Source of the DNA: Natrinema salinisoli
GTDB lineage: Archaea > Halobacteriota > Halobacteria > Halobacteriales > Natrialbaceae
Direction of reading: 5' to 3'
Assembly: GCF_020405205.1 (NCBI RefSeq)
Contig: NZ_CP084469.1
Location: forward strand, 3,534,001 to 3,598,000
Length of the DNA stretch: 64,000 bases
Shown piece by piece: positions 7,949 through 16,382 of this stretch (position 1 is its first letter; each line of letters opens with the position of its first letter). Under the pieces are notes generated by a model. That model saw only the letters and a program-made list of their open reading frames with translations. It did not search any database and was not told the DNA's origin. A program made the translations under genes and the position numbers.

Positions 7949-8371
7949 CTACCGCAGCTGGTACGATTCGTCTTCGTCGTCTAACTCGTCCAGTTCGTCG
8001 AGCAACAGGACCTCGTCTTCCTCGTCCTCGAGCCGATCCTGCAGGTCGTTGACGTACCCCTTGTACTCGTCGAGTTGTTCTCTCAGGTGTTCGGCCTCGA
8101 GTTCCAGCCGCTCGTGTTCGCGGATGAAGCGCTTCGGGACTTCGACGGTCGGCGGGAACGAGATGTCGTCGCCCTCGCCGTCGCCGCTGGTTCGGGCCTC
8201 GAGTTCGGCCTCGGGGACGACCTCGACCTGCCCGTCGTGCTCGACGAGCTGGTCGACGTAGTCCCGGAAGACGGCGGACAGCGAGATGTCGCGCTCCTCG
8301 GCGATGGCCTGGAGCGCCTCGAACGCGTCCTCGTTGACCCGAAACGAGATGGTCTTGTTCTTGTTCCCCAT
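7949..8371 (-). CDS. Ribbon-helix-helix (CopG-like) DNA-binding protein with coiled coil
   Basis: A 140-residue protein. The first 45 residues (KTISFRVNEDAFEALQAIA, then ISLSAVFRDYVDQLV) form a ribbon-helix-helix domain, which dimerises and binds the DNA major groove with its beta ribbon. Residues about 85-128 are heptad-rich and extremely acidic (LELEAEHLREQLDEY onwards), a predicted coiled coil. The C-terminus is nearly all Asp, Glu and Leu. A TATA-like TTAAGTAT at 8396-8403 is placed for a leaderless mRNA. Its targets are unknown; it is divergent from the dioxygenase gene and could regulate it, but this is a guess. Confidence 0.85.
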   Translation of the reverse strand: MGNKNKTISFRVNEDAFEALQAIAEERDISLSAVFRDYVDQLVEHDGQVEVVPEAELEARTSGDGEGDDISFPPTVEVPKRFIREHERLELEAEHLREQLDEYKGYVNDLQDRLEDEEDEVLLLDELDELDDEDESYQLR

Positions 8372-8395
8372 CGATAGCTACATTCGTTGTTCCCG

Positions 8396-8403
8396 ATACT
8401 TAA
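8396..8403 (-). promoter_or_regulatory. TATA box for the ribbon-helix-helix gene
   Basis: The minus strand reads TTAAGTAT, centred about 27 bases before the ATG at 8371. This is consistent with leaderless transcription. Confidence 0.55.
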
Positions 8404-8549
8404 CAATTCGTCAGACGAGCGGTGCCGTCGACGAGGGAGCCGTCGACGCGAGCGCACGGGCGGACGAGTGAACGGGTTCGTACGACCGAATCAGCGTACA
8501 GGTGACGACGACCACGCAGGCTATTGATCTGGAGACCCAATCGAGGCCC

Positions 8550-9530
8550 ATGCTGTCCGACACGCCGGGGCTCCACCACGTGACGGGGATCGTCGGGGAC
8601 GCACAGACGGCGATCGACTTCTACGTGGGTGTGCTCGGCGTTCGACTCGTCACGCAGACGGTCAACTTCGAGGACATCCTCCAGCACCACCTCTACTTCG
8701 GCGACGCGAACGGGACGCCGGGGACGGTCCTGACTCACTTCCCGGACCCGCACGGCGATCCCGGCCGGGCCGGAAAACCACAGCTCGAGTCGGTCTCGTT
8801 CGTGGTTCCGACCGACTCCCTCGAGTACTGGGAGACGCGGCTCGCGGATCACGACGTCGCGGTCGAGGGGCCGCTCGAGCGATTCGACGAGCGAGTGCTG
8901 CGGTTCGAGGATCCCGCGGGGACGCAGGTCGAACTCGTGGCCGGGCCGCCGGTTCCGGGGGACATCGAACGCTGGACCGCTGGTCCCGTTCCGACGGAGC
9001 ACGCGATCCGCGGGCTCCACGGTGTCGCGGCGCTGTCGGTCAATCCCTACGCGACTGCGGGGACGCTCGAGACGCTGGGATTCGAACACGAGGCCGAAGA
9101 CGGCGATCGGATCCGGTATCGTGCCACCGGATCGCGGGCCACGGTCGTCGACGTGCTGGATCGGGACGCCCCGTTCGGCCGCGAGGGGACGGGAACGCTC
9201 CACCACGTGGCGGTCCGAGTCGAGGAAGAGGACGATCTCCACGAGTGGAGAGACCTCTTCGACGACCGCGGCTACGACGTCTCCCGCGTCAAGGATCGCC
9301 ACGTCTTCCACTCGCTGTACGTCCGCGAGCCGGGCGGGATCCTCTTCGAACTGGCGACCGAGACCGACGGCGTCGCCGCGAGTGAGGCCGGAACGGACCC
9401 CGGCGAATCGCTGTACCTGCCCGACTGGTTCGAGGACGATCGGGACTTGATCGAGAGCCAGCTCCCGGCGCTGACGGTCCCGACGGGGCGATCGACCGAC
9501 GAGGAACCCGCAGGTACCGAGGACCGATGA
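8550..9530 (+). CDS. VOC-family ring-cleaving dioxygenase (MhqO-like)
   Basis: A 326-residue protein made of two vicinal-oxygen-chelate modules, at about 5-150 and 165-290. Metal ligands are expected at LHHVTGIVGD (first His pair), TLHHVAVRV and LFELAT. The length and PGLHHVTGI start match the extradiol dioxygenase-like MhqO/YdfO proteins, which in Bacillus degrade hydroquinones. The frame is open to a GTG at 8502, but homology begins at the ATG at 8550. Its stop overlaps the next gene by four bases (ATGA), so the two are translated together. The pairing with an MhqD-like hydrolase strengthens the assignment; the archaeal substrate is unproven. Confidence 0.87.
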   Translation: MLSDTPGLHHVTGIVGDAQTAIDFYVGVLGVRLVTQTVNFEDILQHHLYFGDANGTPGTVLTHFPDPHGDPGRAGKPQLESVSFVVPTDSLEYWETRLADHDVAVEGPLERFDERVLRFEDPAGTQVELVAGPPVPGDIERWTAGPVPTEHAIRGLHGVAALSVNPYATAGTLETLGFEHEAEDGDRIRYRATGSRATVVDVLDRDAPFGREGTGTLHHVAVRVEEEDDLHEWRDLFDDRGYDVSRVKDRHVFHSLYVREPGGILFELATETDGVAASEAGTDPGESLYLPDWFEDDRDLIESQLPALTVPTGRSTDEEPAGTEDR

Positions 9531-10204
9531 CGGAATCGGGCCGCTCGATGGATGCCGTCTCGGGACCCCACGCCGGTCAGCCGCTCCTCACGGCCGGTGC
9601 GCCCGCACTGGCCGCGGACGCAGCGTTGATCGCCTGTCACGGTCGCGGCGCGACGGCACAGGGCGTCATCAACCTCATGGAACCGGTCTCTCGACACGGC
9701 GTCGCCGTCCTCGCGCCGCAGGCCGAGCGAAGCCGCTGGTATCCGCGGCCGTCGACCGCACCGCGAGCGGACAACGAACCGTGGCTCTCCTCGAGCGTCG
9801 ACTGCGTGGCCGACGCAGTCGAGGCCGCGCGAGCAATCGACGTCCCACCGGAGCGGACCGTCATCGCCGGCTTCTCGCAGGGCGCGTGCGTCGCCGCGGA
9901 GTTCGTCCGCCGAAATCCGGCCCGCTACGGCGGACTCGCCGTCCTCTCGGGGCTGCTCCCCGGGTCGACCGGCGAGCTCCGTTCGACCTCGATCGACGGC
10001 TCGCTCGAGGACACGCCGGTCCTCGTGGGCTACGGCGCGGACGACCCGCGCGTCGATCGCGAGCGCGTCGCCGAGACGATTCGAATCTTCGAGGAGGCTG
10101 ACGCCGCGGTCGACGAGCGGTGCTATCCCGACACGGGCCACGAAGTCACCGACGACGAGTTCGACGCGATCGGCGCGATGCTCGAGGCTGTTCTGGAGGA
10201 GTAA
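9527..10204 (+). CDS. Carboxylesterase/phospholipase-family hydrolase (MhqD-like)
   Basis: A 225-residue alpha/beta hydrolase of the YpfH/MhqD carboxylesterase group. The nucleophile elbow GFSQG places Ser117; the acid lies in YGADDPR (about Asp172) and the base is His205 in DTGHEV. The ATG overlaps the dioxygenase stop as ATGA, a clear sign of an operon with translational coupling. In bacteria this pair helps remove quinone and aldehyde stress products; here the same role is inferred from gene order and family, without a visible quinone-sensing regulator beside it. Confidence 0.87.
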   Translation: MTESGRSMDAVSGPHAGQPLLTAGAPALAADAALIACHGRGATAQGVINLMEPVSRHGVAVLAPQAERSRWYPRPSTAPRADNEPWLSSSVDCVADAVEAARAIDVPPERTVIAGFSQGACVAAEFVRRNPARYGGLAVLSGLLPGSTGELRSTSIDGSLEDTPVLVGYGADDPRVDRERVAETIRIFEEADAAVDERCYPDTGHEVTDDEFDAIGAMLEAVLEE

Positions 10205-10263
10205 CGGTTCACGCGGCGATCGATACCGCCATCGCGGTCTGACCGAGGAAGTCGCTATCGAGC

Positions 10264-10279
10264 TGAAAACAAAAAAACC
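10264..10279 (-). terminator. T-rich terminator after rpap3
   Basis: On the minus strand the sequence about 15-30 bases past the rpap3 stop reads TTTTTTTGTTTT. Runs of T like this are the typical archaeal intrinsic termination signal. Confidence 0.55.
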
Positions 10280-10293
10280 GAGAGTGGCTGCGC

Positions 10294-10932
10294 TCAGACC
10301 GTCGCTTCCGTGTCGTCCTCGACGGTCTCGAGGCTCTCGAGCGCCTGAATCACGTCGTTGCGGTAGTTGACGACGGGCGAGTCGTAGCGTTCGCGGGCCA
10401 TCTCGGCGTATTCGTTCGTCGGTGCGGTCGAACCGCTTTCGGGCGCTTCCTGTTCGGCTTCCCACTCTTCGAAGGCCTCGATGCGATCGAGCGTGTGCCG
10501 GGCGGTTTCGACGACCCAGCGGTCGCGGGTGGCGTCGTCGACGACCGCGATCGACTCCGGTCGCAAGGAGACGTTGACGGTCCCGTCGTCGGTCTCGTAG
10601 GTGCGCGGTTTGCCGACGATGGAGACGTATTCCGGCGGCTCCGTGTCCCGGAGCACCGAGGCGGCCTCGGGCTGGTACTGGCCGGCGTAGACGAAGAACG
10701 TCCCCGTCGGGTCGACGACGCGGCCGCGCCAGTACTCGCTGTCGTCGCCGACGTCCTCGGTTTCGGTGAGGGTGCCGACGACGAACACGCGGTTCGCGCG
10801 GTCGCCCGTCGGGAGGAGCGCGAAGTTCGGCGCTCGCTCGTCGTCGCTCTCTTTGAACGCGTACGTCGAATCGTTGAATTCGGAAGCGAAGACGCGGCGG
10901 GCGACTTCGCGGGTGAGTTCTGACTGGCTCAT
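10294..10932 (-). CDS. rpap3: RPA-associated protein, COG3390 family
   Basis: A 212-residue protein of the COG3390 family that pairs with haloarchaeal replication protein A. It has an OB-fold-like central part (VFVVGTLTETEDVG, EYWRGRVVDPTGTFFVYAGQY, YVSIVGKPR), and a charged C-terminus. In Haloferax volcanii the equivalent protein is co-transcribed with RPA3 and needed with it for DNA repair. The gene starts one base after the rpa3 stop, so it belongs to the same operon. The assignment to the RPA3 rather than RPA1 system is based on the partner's length and zinc finger. Confidence 0.9.
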   Translation of the reverse strand: MSQSELTREVARRVFASEFNDSTYAFKESDDERAPNFALLPTGDRANRVFVVGTLTETEDVGDDSEYWRGRVVDPTGTFFVYAGQYQPEAASVLRDTEPPEYVSIVGKPRTYETDDGTVNVSLRPESIAVVDDATRDRWVVETARHTLDRIEAFEEWEAEQEAPESGSTAPTNEYAEMARERYDSPVVNYRNDVIQALESLETVEDDTEATV

Positions 10933-10933
10933 G

Positions 10934-11863
10934 TTACATCGACCTCGCTTTGATCAGCAGTTCCTCTGGATCCGCTGGCTCGTCCAGTTCTTCGACGTCG
11001 TCGGCCAGAACGTAGCGACCGAAGGTCGGCCCCTCGATGCGGTAGTAGGTGCCGACGATGTCGTCTCTGATCTCGTCGGCGACGACGGTCGTGTCCAGCG
11101 CGTCCATCGCCATGTCCTTGGCTTCCTCCAGGCTCAGGCCCGTCAGGTCCTCGGTGGCGTCCTTGTCGAAGATGACCTCGTGGGCGTCGATGCCGTCGTC
11201 GACGACGGCCTTGATGCGGAGATCGAACTCGCCTTCGCCCTCGCCGTGCTCGTTACAGCGGCCGTTCTGGAGGACGCGGGTACAGCCCTCCTCCGGACAG
11301 CGCTTGATCAGCCCGCTGCCGCTTTGCATGTCGACCAGTGCGCCCTCGACCTCGCTGGTGTCGTTGCCGACCTCGAGGTCCTCGTCGAGCTCCTCGATCA
11401 CCGTCGTCGAATTGAGCTTGACCGAGTACCGGCCCTGGTACTCGTCGGTGACGACGTTGCGAAGCTCGTAGACGCCGCCTTCCTCGAGCGCGGGAAGGTC
11501 GGATTTGGCCCACTTGGTGAACTTGATCGTCCCCGTCGGGTCGCCGAGCAGGCCGACCTGCGCGACCGAGTCGCTGCGGGGGTCCCAGAGTTCGATGACC
11601 TTGGCCGTCAGGTCGATCCACTCCTCGGGTTCGTCGACGTCCTCGACGCTGGCTTTCTCGCTGTCGCTGCTCGAGATGTCCTCGCGCTCGAGGCCGGCCT
11701 CCTCGAGGTAGTGGTTGGTGACGCTCCGGCGCGCCTCGTCCATCGGTACTTTGTACTCGTCGACGAGCGTGGTCAGGCGCTCTTCGACGTCCTCGACGCT
11801 CACGTCGAGGTGATCCGAAAACTGCTCGTGGATGTCGTCCGCGTGTTGTCGTACGTCGCTCAT
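10934..11863 (-). CDS. rpa3: Single-stranded DNA-binding protein RPA3
   Basis: A 309-residue haloarchaeal replication protein A. After a helical N-terminus there is an OB fold at about 80-155 (WIDLTAKVIELWD, VAQVGLLGDPTGTIKF), a zinc finger with Cys189, Cys194, Cys203 and His206, and a further OB-like region to the end. It coats single-stranded DNA in replication and repair. The length fits RPA3, not the longer RPA1 with three OB folds. An upstream in-frame ATG at 11890 exists, but MSDVRQ at 11863 has a GGAGG motif about nine bases before it and is preferred. It is followed directly by rpap3. Confidence 0.92.
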   Translation of the reverse strand: MSDVRQHADDIHEQFSDHLDVSVEDVEERLTTLVDEYKVPMDEARRSVTNHYLEEAGLEREDISSSDSEKASVEDVDEPEEWIDLTAKVIELWDPRSDSVAQVGLLGDPTGTIKFTKWAKSDLPALEEGGVYELRNVVTDEYQGRYSVKLNSTTVIEELDEDLEVGNDTSEVEGALVDMQSGSGLIKRCPEEGCTRVLQNGRCNEHGEGEGEFDLRIKAVVDDGIDAHEVIFDKDATEDLTGLSLEEAKDMAMDALDTTVVADEIRDDIVGTYYRIEGPTFGRYVLADDVEELDEPADPEELLIKARSM

Positions 11864-11867
11864 TGTC

Positions 11868-11900
11868 TCACGCCTCCTCTTTGGTTTCACTGGGAGGCAT
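11868..11900 (-). other. Possible ten-codon leader ORF before rpa3
   Basis: On the minus strand an ATG at 11900 begins MPPSETKEEA and stops with TGA at 11868-11870, four bases before the rpa3 start codon. It is in a different frame from rpa3. The TATA box at 11922-11929 would place the transcript start at this ATG. The GGAGG for rpa3 lies inside the small ORF, so its translation could expose or hide the rpa3 ribosome site. Confidence 0.4.
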
Positions 11901-11921
11901 ACGTCCGTTCGCGCCCGATAG

Positions 11922-11929
11922 TATTTAAA
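11922..11929 (-). promoter_or_regulatory. TATA box of the rpa3-rpap3 operon
   Basis: TTTAAATA on the minus strand, centred 26 bases upstream of the leader ATG at 11900 and about 62 bases upstream of the preferred rpa3 start. The second distance implies a short 5' leader, unusual for this leaderless-rich genome. Confidence 0.6.
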
Positions 11930-12039
11930 CTACCGCCACCGGAGCGGAAGTGAACGGCGGTGAAAGAAACCGCATGACGGCGTCGTGGAGTCAGTTCCAG
12001 TAGGGCGAGTACCGCCGCTATCGGAACGGGCGGGTTCCA

Positions 12040-12930
12040 CTACCGCTCGCCGACCGCGAGTGCGGCCTCGAGGGCGTCGCCGATCGCTTCGGAACCGGGG
12101 TCGTCGACGGCGACGAGCGGCGGCCGGACCTCGCCGGAGGAGATAACGCCGCGTTCGGTGAGTGCGGTCTTCGTCGCCGGGGCGAAGTCGTGGGTCGTAC
12201 AGGCCTCGAACAGCGGCGAGATGGCGTCGCGCTGGAGGTCTCGACCCCGTTCGTCGTCGGCCCGTTCGAACGCCTCCCGTAGAACCTCGGGGACGACGTT
12301 CGATAGCGCGTTGATTCCGCCGTCGGCACCCATTCGCAGCGCGGGGACCAGCAGCGCGTCGTATCCCTGCAGGCACAGGAACTCGTCGGGCGTCGTCCCG
12401 AGCACGGAGAGGAAGTACTCGAGGTCGCCGCTCGAGTCCTTGATTCCGATCGCCCGCTCGTGGTCCGCGACGGCGGCGACGGTCTCCGGTTCGATCCGCT
12501 GGCCCGTACATTGCGGAATGTTGTACAGCAAGACGGGGAGCGACGCGTCTGCGAGGACCGCTTCGAAGAACTGTTCGTTGCCAGCAGGCGCGTTCGCGGT
12601 CGTGAAATACGGCGCGACGATCGCGGCGGCGTCGGCACCCGCGTCGGCGGCGCGGTCGATGGCCGCGATCGTGTCCTCGACGCTCGTCGCCGCCGCCCCC
12701 GCGACGACGGGGACCTCGGCGTGGTCGACCGTCGTCTCGATGACGTGTCGTTGCTCGTCGGCCGTCAGGGCGGGGAACTCGCCGGTCGTTCCACAGGGGA
12801 AGACGGCGTCGATGCCGCCTGCTTGCAGGTGATCGAGCAGGTCGGCGAGAGCGGCATCGTCGATCGATCCGTCGTCGAACGGCGTCACCGTCGGACAGGT
12901 GATCCCCCGGAGTGCATCGTGAATGTCCAT
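12040..12930 (-). CDS. Dihydrodipicolinate synthase family aldolase
   Basis: A 296-residue (beta/alpha)8-barrel lyase that forms a Schiff base with a keto acid. GTTGE at 47-51 binds the substrate carboxylate, YNIP with Tyr136 is the proton relay, and Lys164 in GIKDSSG is the Schiff-base lysine. The family covers lysine-pathway DHDPS, KDG/KDPG aldolases and N-acetylneuraminate lyase. The region after the lysine and the lack of lysine-biosynthesis neighbours do not decide between them. The open frame continues far upstream, but the ATG at 12930 begins the conserved TCPTVTPF region. It is divergent from the next gene. Confidence 0.88.
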   Translation of the reverse strand: MDIHDALRGITCPTVTPFDDGSIDDAALADLLDHLQAGGIDAVFPCGTTGEFPALTADEQRHVIETTVDHAEVPVVAGAAATSVEDTIAAIDRAADAGADAAAIVAPYFTTANAPAGNEQFFEAVLADASLPVLLYNIPQCTGQRIEPETVAAVADHERAIGIKDSSGDLEYFLSVLGTTPDEFLCLQGYDALLVPALRMGADGGINALSNVVPEVLREAFERADDERGRDLQRDAISPLFEACTTHDFAPATKTALTERGVISSGEVRPPLVAVDDPGSEAIGDALEAALAVGER

Positions 12931-13071
12931 GTTCGGACGTTCGTCCATTCGGTCAAAGTCGTTGCCATCGCGGTCGTCCTCTCCGGTCGGCGCGATCGGG
13001 TGAGTCCCGCTGACGACGGATCGATACCGACGGCCAACAGTATATGTTCCCGGCGGCCAAATGGTGAGCCA

Positions 13072-13383
13072 ATGCCGGATCGGCGTCAGATCGAGCGGTT
13101 CCTCCGCTCGACGCTTCAGGAGGCGGGCGAGCAGTTCGAGGAGCTCCGCAGATCGACCGACGAGCAACTCGACGAGGCGCGAGACTCCTACGAGGTGGCG
13201 AAGAACGCTCGCGGGCTGCCGTCGGACGACGCGGGACGGGCGAAGATCGTCTGCCGGCGGTACGCCGAACAGCGGGCGGCGAAGCTCGACGAGGAGTTCC
13301 GACCGGCCTGTTACGAGCAGGGTCATCCCGATTGCGAAGGCTGTGCCGAGGACGTCCGGGAAGGACGGATCGAGACCTGGTAA
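13072..13383 (+). CDS. Small conserved haloarchaeal protein, DUF7091-like
   Basis: A 103-residue, highly charged protein with a helical N-terminal half (QIERFLRSTLQEAG, FEELRRSTDEQLDEA) and four Cys in the C-terminal part (VCRRYAEQ, ACYEQGHPDCEGCAED), which could bind zinc. It resembles a haloarchaeal family listed as DUF7091 and has no assigned function. The start ATG at 13072 begins the conserved region. One base separates its stop from the next start, so it is co-transcribed with the nucleotidyltransferase gene. Confidence 0.78.
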   Translation: MPDRRQIERFLRSTLQEAGEQFEELRRSTDEQLDEARDSYEVAKNARGLPSDDAGRAKIVCRRYAEQRAAKLDEEFRPACYEQGHPDCEGCAEDVREGRIETW

Positions 13384-13384
13384 G

Positions 13385-14416
13385 ATGGAGCGGCCAGTCA
13401 TCGCGTGCGTCCTCGCCGGCGGAACCGGAAGTCGACTCTACCCCGCGAGCCGAAGCGATCGCCCGAAACAGTTCCTCCCGCTCGTCGGGGAGCGGTCGCT
13501 GCTTTCGCGGACGATGGACCGAACGGCGTTCGCCGACGAACGACACGTCCTCACGCGCGAGTCCTTCGCCGGCGAGATTCACGAGCACGCACCGGAAGCG
13601 GGCGTGCTGGTCGAGCCCGACGGCAAGGATACCGGCCCGGCGCTGGTCTACGCGGCATGGCGGCTGCGCGATCGCTTCGAGACGGAGCCGGTGTTGGTCT
13701 GTCTGCCCAGCGATCACCACGTCGACGACGACGCGGCGTTCGCAGCTCGACTCGAGCGCGCCGCCGAAATAGCGGCCGAAACGGACGGCCTCGTCACGCT
13801 CGGGGTCGCGCCGACGAGACCTGCGACGGGGTACGGCTACATCGTCCCCGACCGAACCGAGTTCAGCGAGAGTGGTGAGTTCGCCTCAGTCGAGCGATTC
13901 ACAGAGAAACCCGACCGCGAGGAGGCGACCCGGCTCCTCGAGTCCGGTGCGTACTGGAACGCCGGCATCTTCGCCTGGACGCCCGGCGCGCTGTTACGCG
14001 AAGCGCGCGACTCCCCGCTCGCGCCGCTGGTCGACGCGCTCGAGGACGGTGATCCCGACTGCGGGTTCGACGCTATCGACCCCGCCAGCGTAGATTACGC
14101 GATTATGGAGCGTGCGAGCGACGTCTTCGTGACGCCGCTGTCAGTCACCTGGGACGACCTCGGGACGTGGGACGCCATCGGACGGGTGCTCGAGACCGAT
14201 AACGACGACGCGGAGAATCAATCTGTCGGCGGAGACGTCCTCTCCGTCGACGCGTCGAACAACGTCGTCGCCGCGCCCGACGCACACGTCTCCCTGCTCG
14301 ACGTCGACGACCTGATCGTCGCCGCGTTCGACGATCGAATTCTCGTCGCTCCGCGCGATTCGTCACAGCGAGTTCGAGACGTCGTCGCCCGCCTTCGCGA
14401 ACGCAACGCTTTCTGA
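13385..14416 (+). CDS. Mannose-1-phosphate guanylyltransferase-type nucleotidyltransferase
   Basis: A 343-residue enzyme that makes a nucleotide sugar (GDP-mannose in the named family) from a sugar 1-phosphate and NTP. AGGTGSRLYP at 11-20 is the nucleotide-binding loop and PKQF at 27-30 follows, both typical of ManC-type enzymes; LPSDHHV carries the metal-binding Asp and FTEKPDR the sugar-phosphate lysine. WNAGIFAW and the C-terminal SVTWDDLGTWDA complete the family pattern. The bacterial bifunctional isomerase domain is absent. Its product probably feeds S-layer or lipid glycosylation. It forms an operon with the small gene upstream. Confidence 0.9.
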   Translation: MERPVIACVLAGGTGSRLYPASRSDRPKQFLPLVGERSLLSRTMDRTAFADERHVLTRESFAGEIHEHAPEAGVLVEPDGKDTGPALVYAAWRLRDRFETEPVLVCLPSDHHVDDDAAFAARLERAAEIAAETDGLVTLGVAPTRPATGYGYIVPDRTEFSESGEFASVERFTEKPDREEATRLLESGAYWNAGIFAWTPGALLREARDSPLAPLVDALEDGDPDCGFDAIDPASVDYAIMERASDVFVTPLSVTWDDLGTWDAIGRVLETDNDDAENQSVGGDVLSVDASNNVVAAPDAHVSLLDVDDLIVAAFDDRILVAPRDSSQRVRDVVARLRERNAF

Positions 14417-14432
14417 AAAATCGGACCGCGGG

Positions 14433-14642
14433 TCAGCTCGAGCGGGTCGGTTCGGCCTCCGCGTCACCGTTGGGCGGCCACACAGCCCAGATCACGATCG
14501 CGAGGACGACGACCGCGCCCAGTACGAGCGACTCGAGGACGGAGATCTCGACGCCGAACCACGAGAGCACCGTCCGGAACTCGACGATGAACGGGACGAG
14601 GATGGCGATGACGACCAGCAGCGCCCCCTTCGAGATGCGCAT
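14433..14642 (-). CDS. Small membrane protein, likely subunit of the ba3-type oxidase
   Basis: A 69-residue protein with two predicted membrane helices (about 6-24 and 37-59) and a polar tail. It begins directly at the stop of the oxidase subunit I gene on the same strand with no gap, which argues for translational coupling. Natronomonas ba3 oxidase operons contain small membrane subunits of this kind; the exact equivalence is not certain from sequence. Confidence 0.75.
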   Translation of the reverse strand: MRISKGALLVVIAILVPFIVEFRTVLSWFGVEISVLESLVLGAVVVLAIVIWAVWPPNGDAEAEPTRSS

Positions 14643-16382
14643 CTACGGCATCACCTCCCGGAGATGCTCGAGGGCGACCGCGGGGTCGGATCCGATGGAG
14701 AGCTGGAGGCCGTCGATGCCGGGACCGAACAGGCCGCCGGCGTCGATGATGCTCGCCAGCGGGAGCGTGTACGCGAAGATGACGAGCACGGTCGCGATGG
14801 CGGTCCAGAGCTTGAGGTTGTCGAGGACCACCGGGGCGTCCTCCGGCCCGGACAGCGTCTCGGCGTAGGTGTTGTCCGGGATCTCGTCGCTGGAACCGCC
14901 GAGCGACGTCATGACCATGTTCAGGAGGAACAGGGCGAGCGACACCGTCAACAGCGTCGCGCCGAGGGCGACCTGCGCGTTGATTTCGCCCATGCTGCCG
15001 GCGGCGGGCTCGAACGCGAAGTTCTCGTACTGCGGTTCCGCGGTCCGACGGGGAACGCCGAACAGCCCGGAGCGGTGCATCGCGTTCGACATGAACGTCA
15101 TGCCGACGAACCAGACCAGCACCTGGACCAGGCCGAGCGAGCGGTTCCAGAGCTCTTTGCCGGTGACCTGCGGAATGAACCAGTAGGCGGCCGCCATGAA
15201 CGTCAGCGCGACGGCGGTGCCGACGGTGAGGTGGAAGTGACCGACGATCCACCACGTGTTGTGGACGAGGTAGTTGATGTTCATCCCCGCGTTGATCATG
15301 CCGGAGAAGCCGGCCGCGGCGAACATGAGTCCCGCGAGCGCCATCCCGGTGAAGACCGGGTCGCGCCAGGGCAGTGCTTTGAGCCAGCCGAGATAGCCCG
15401 TCCCGCCGCGCTGGCGCGCACCGTGTTCCATACTGGCGACGACGGTGAAGGCGGTCAGCAGGCTCGGGAGGAGCAAGAACATCGTGTTCGTCATCGCGAT
15501 GAACTTGTACCCCTCAGCGATGCCGGGATCGAGGTACTGGTGGTGGATCCCGGTCGGCGTCGACAATAGCAGGAAGAGTACGAAGACGACTCGTGCGAGC
15601 GGGTCGCTGAACAGCTTCCCGCCGGAGAGCTTCGGCAGCATGATGTACCACAGCATGTACGCCGGCATCAGCCAGAAGTAGACGACCGCGTGCCCGAAGT
15701 ACCAGAACAGCGTCCGGGTGAGCAGCGGGTTGACGGAGTCGACGATCCCCATCGACCACGGAAGGAGGAGGAGGAGAATCGACAGCGCGACCCCGAGCGT
15801 ACAGAGGTACCAGAACAGGGTCGTCGTCAGGGCCATGAACGTCGGCAGCGGAATCCGCTCGTCGGGGTTGTCACTGCGCCAGGCCAACCACGTCCGGAAC
15901 CAGTCGGCACCGGCGAGCCACGTCCCGACGACGAACAGCACGAGCCCCACGTAAAACGCCGGATGCGGTTGCAGCGGCGCGTAGAACGTAAAGAGCACGT
16001 CCGCGTTCATCGGAATAGCGTCCACGACGCCACCGAGGATCGAGACGCCGACCAGCACCGTTCCGACCACCATCATCGCGTACCAGCCCCAGCTGAACCG
16101 GAGGTCGACGAGCCCGCGATCGAGGCTGGTCGTCACGCCCCACGTGAAGATACCCACGAGGAAGAAGATCGTGAACGTAATCGCGAGCAACACGCCGTGA
16201 GCGGTGAGGACGGTGTAGTAGTCCGGCGACTCCATAATGCGGAGGAAGTCGGTGCGGTGAAGCGCCTGCAAGAGCCCGAGCGAGCCGCCGATCGCCAGCG
16301 CGAGGAAGGAACTCCAGAACGCCGCCTCGATCAGCCGCGCTTCGTTCGGGAACCGGTCGATGTAGGCGTTACGCATCGCCAT
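14643..16382 (-). CDS. Heme-copper terminal oxidase subunit I (ba3/b-type)
   Basis: A 579-residue membrane protein with about 13-14 helices that reduces O2 to water and pumps protons. Ligand sites are clear: His in TAHGVLLA for the low-spin heme, GHAVVYFW and GIHHQY for CuB, and VGHFHLTVG for the high-spin heme and low-spin partner. The B-type pattern, with Tyr near GHAVVYF and no D-channel motifs, matches ba3 oxidases. The start is uncertain: MAMRNAY at 16382 and MRNAY at 16376 both overlap the subunit II end by a few bases; the upstream frame to 16409 is unlikely. Confidence 0.95.
   Translation of the reverse strand: MAMRNAYIDRFPNEARLIEAAFWSSFLALAIGGSLGLLQALHRTDFLRIMESPDYYTVLTAHGVLLAITFTIFFLVGIFTWGVTTSLDRGLVDLRFSWGWYAMMVVGTVLVGVSILGGVVDAIPMNADVLFTFYAPLQPHPAFYVGLVLFVVGTWLAGADWFRTWLAWRSDNPDERIPLPTFMALTTTLFWYLCTLGVALSILLLLLPWSMGIVDSVNPLLTRTLFWYFGHAVVYFWLMPAYMLWYIMLPKLSGGKLFSDPLARVVFVLFLLLSTPTGIHHQYLDPGIAEGYKFIAMTNTMFLLLPSLLTAFTVVASMEHGARQRGGTGYLGWLKALPWRDPVFTGMALAGLMFAAAGFSGMINAGMNINYLVHNTWWIVGHFHLTVGTAVALTFMAAAYWFIPQVTGKELWNRSLGLVQVLVWFVGMTFMSNAMHRSGLFGVPRRTAEPQYENFAFEPAAGSMGEINAQVALGATLLTVSLALFLLNMVMTSLGGSSDEIPDNTYAETLSGPEDAPVVLDNLKLWTAIATVLVIFAYTLPLASIIDAGGLFGPGIDGLQLSIGSDPAVALEHLREVMP

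Noticed and set aside
12931-13401. N-terminal extension of the DHDPS-family aldolase
   Set aside because: It overlaps two opposite-strand genes and precedes the conserved start TCPTVTP; ATG at 12930 is enough.
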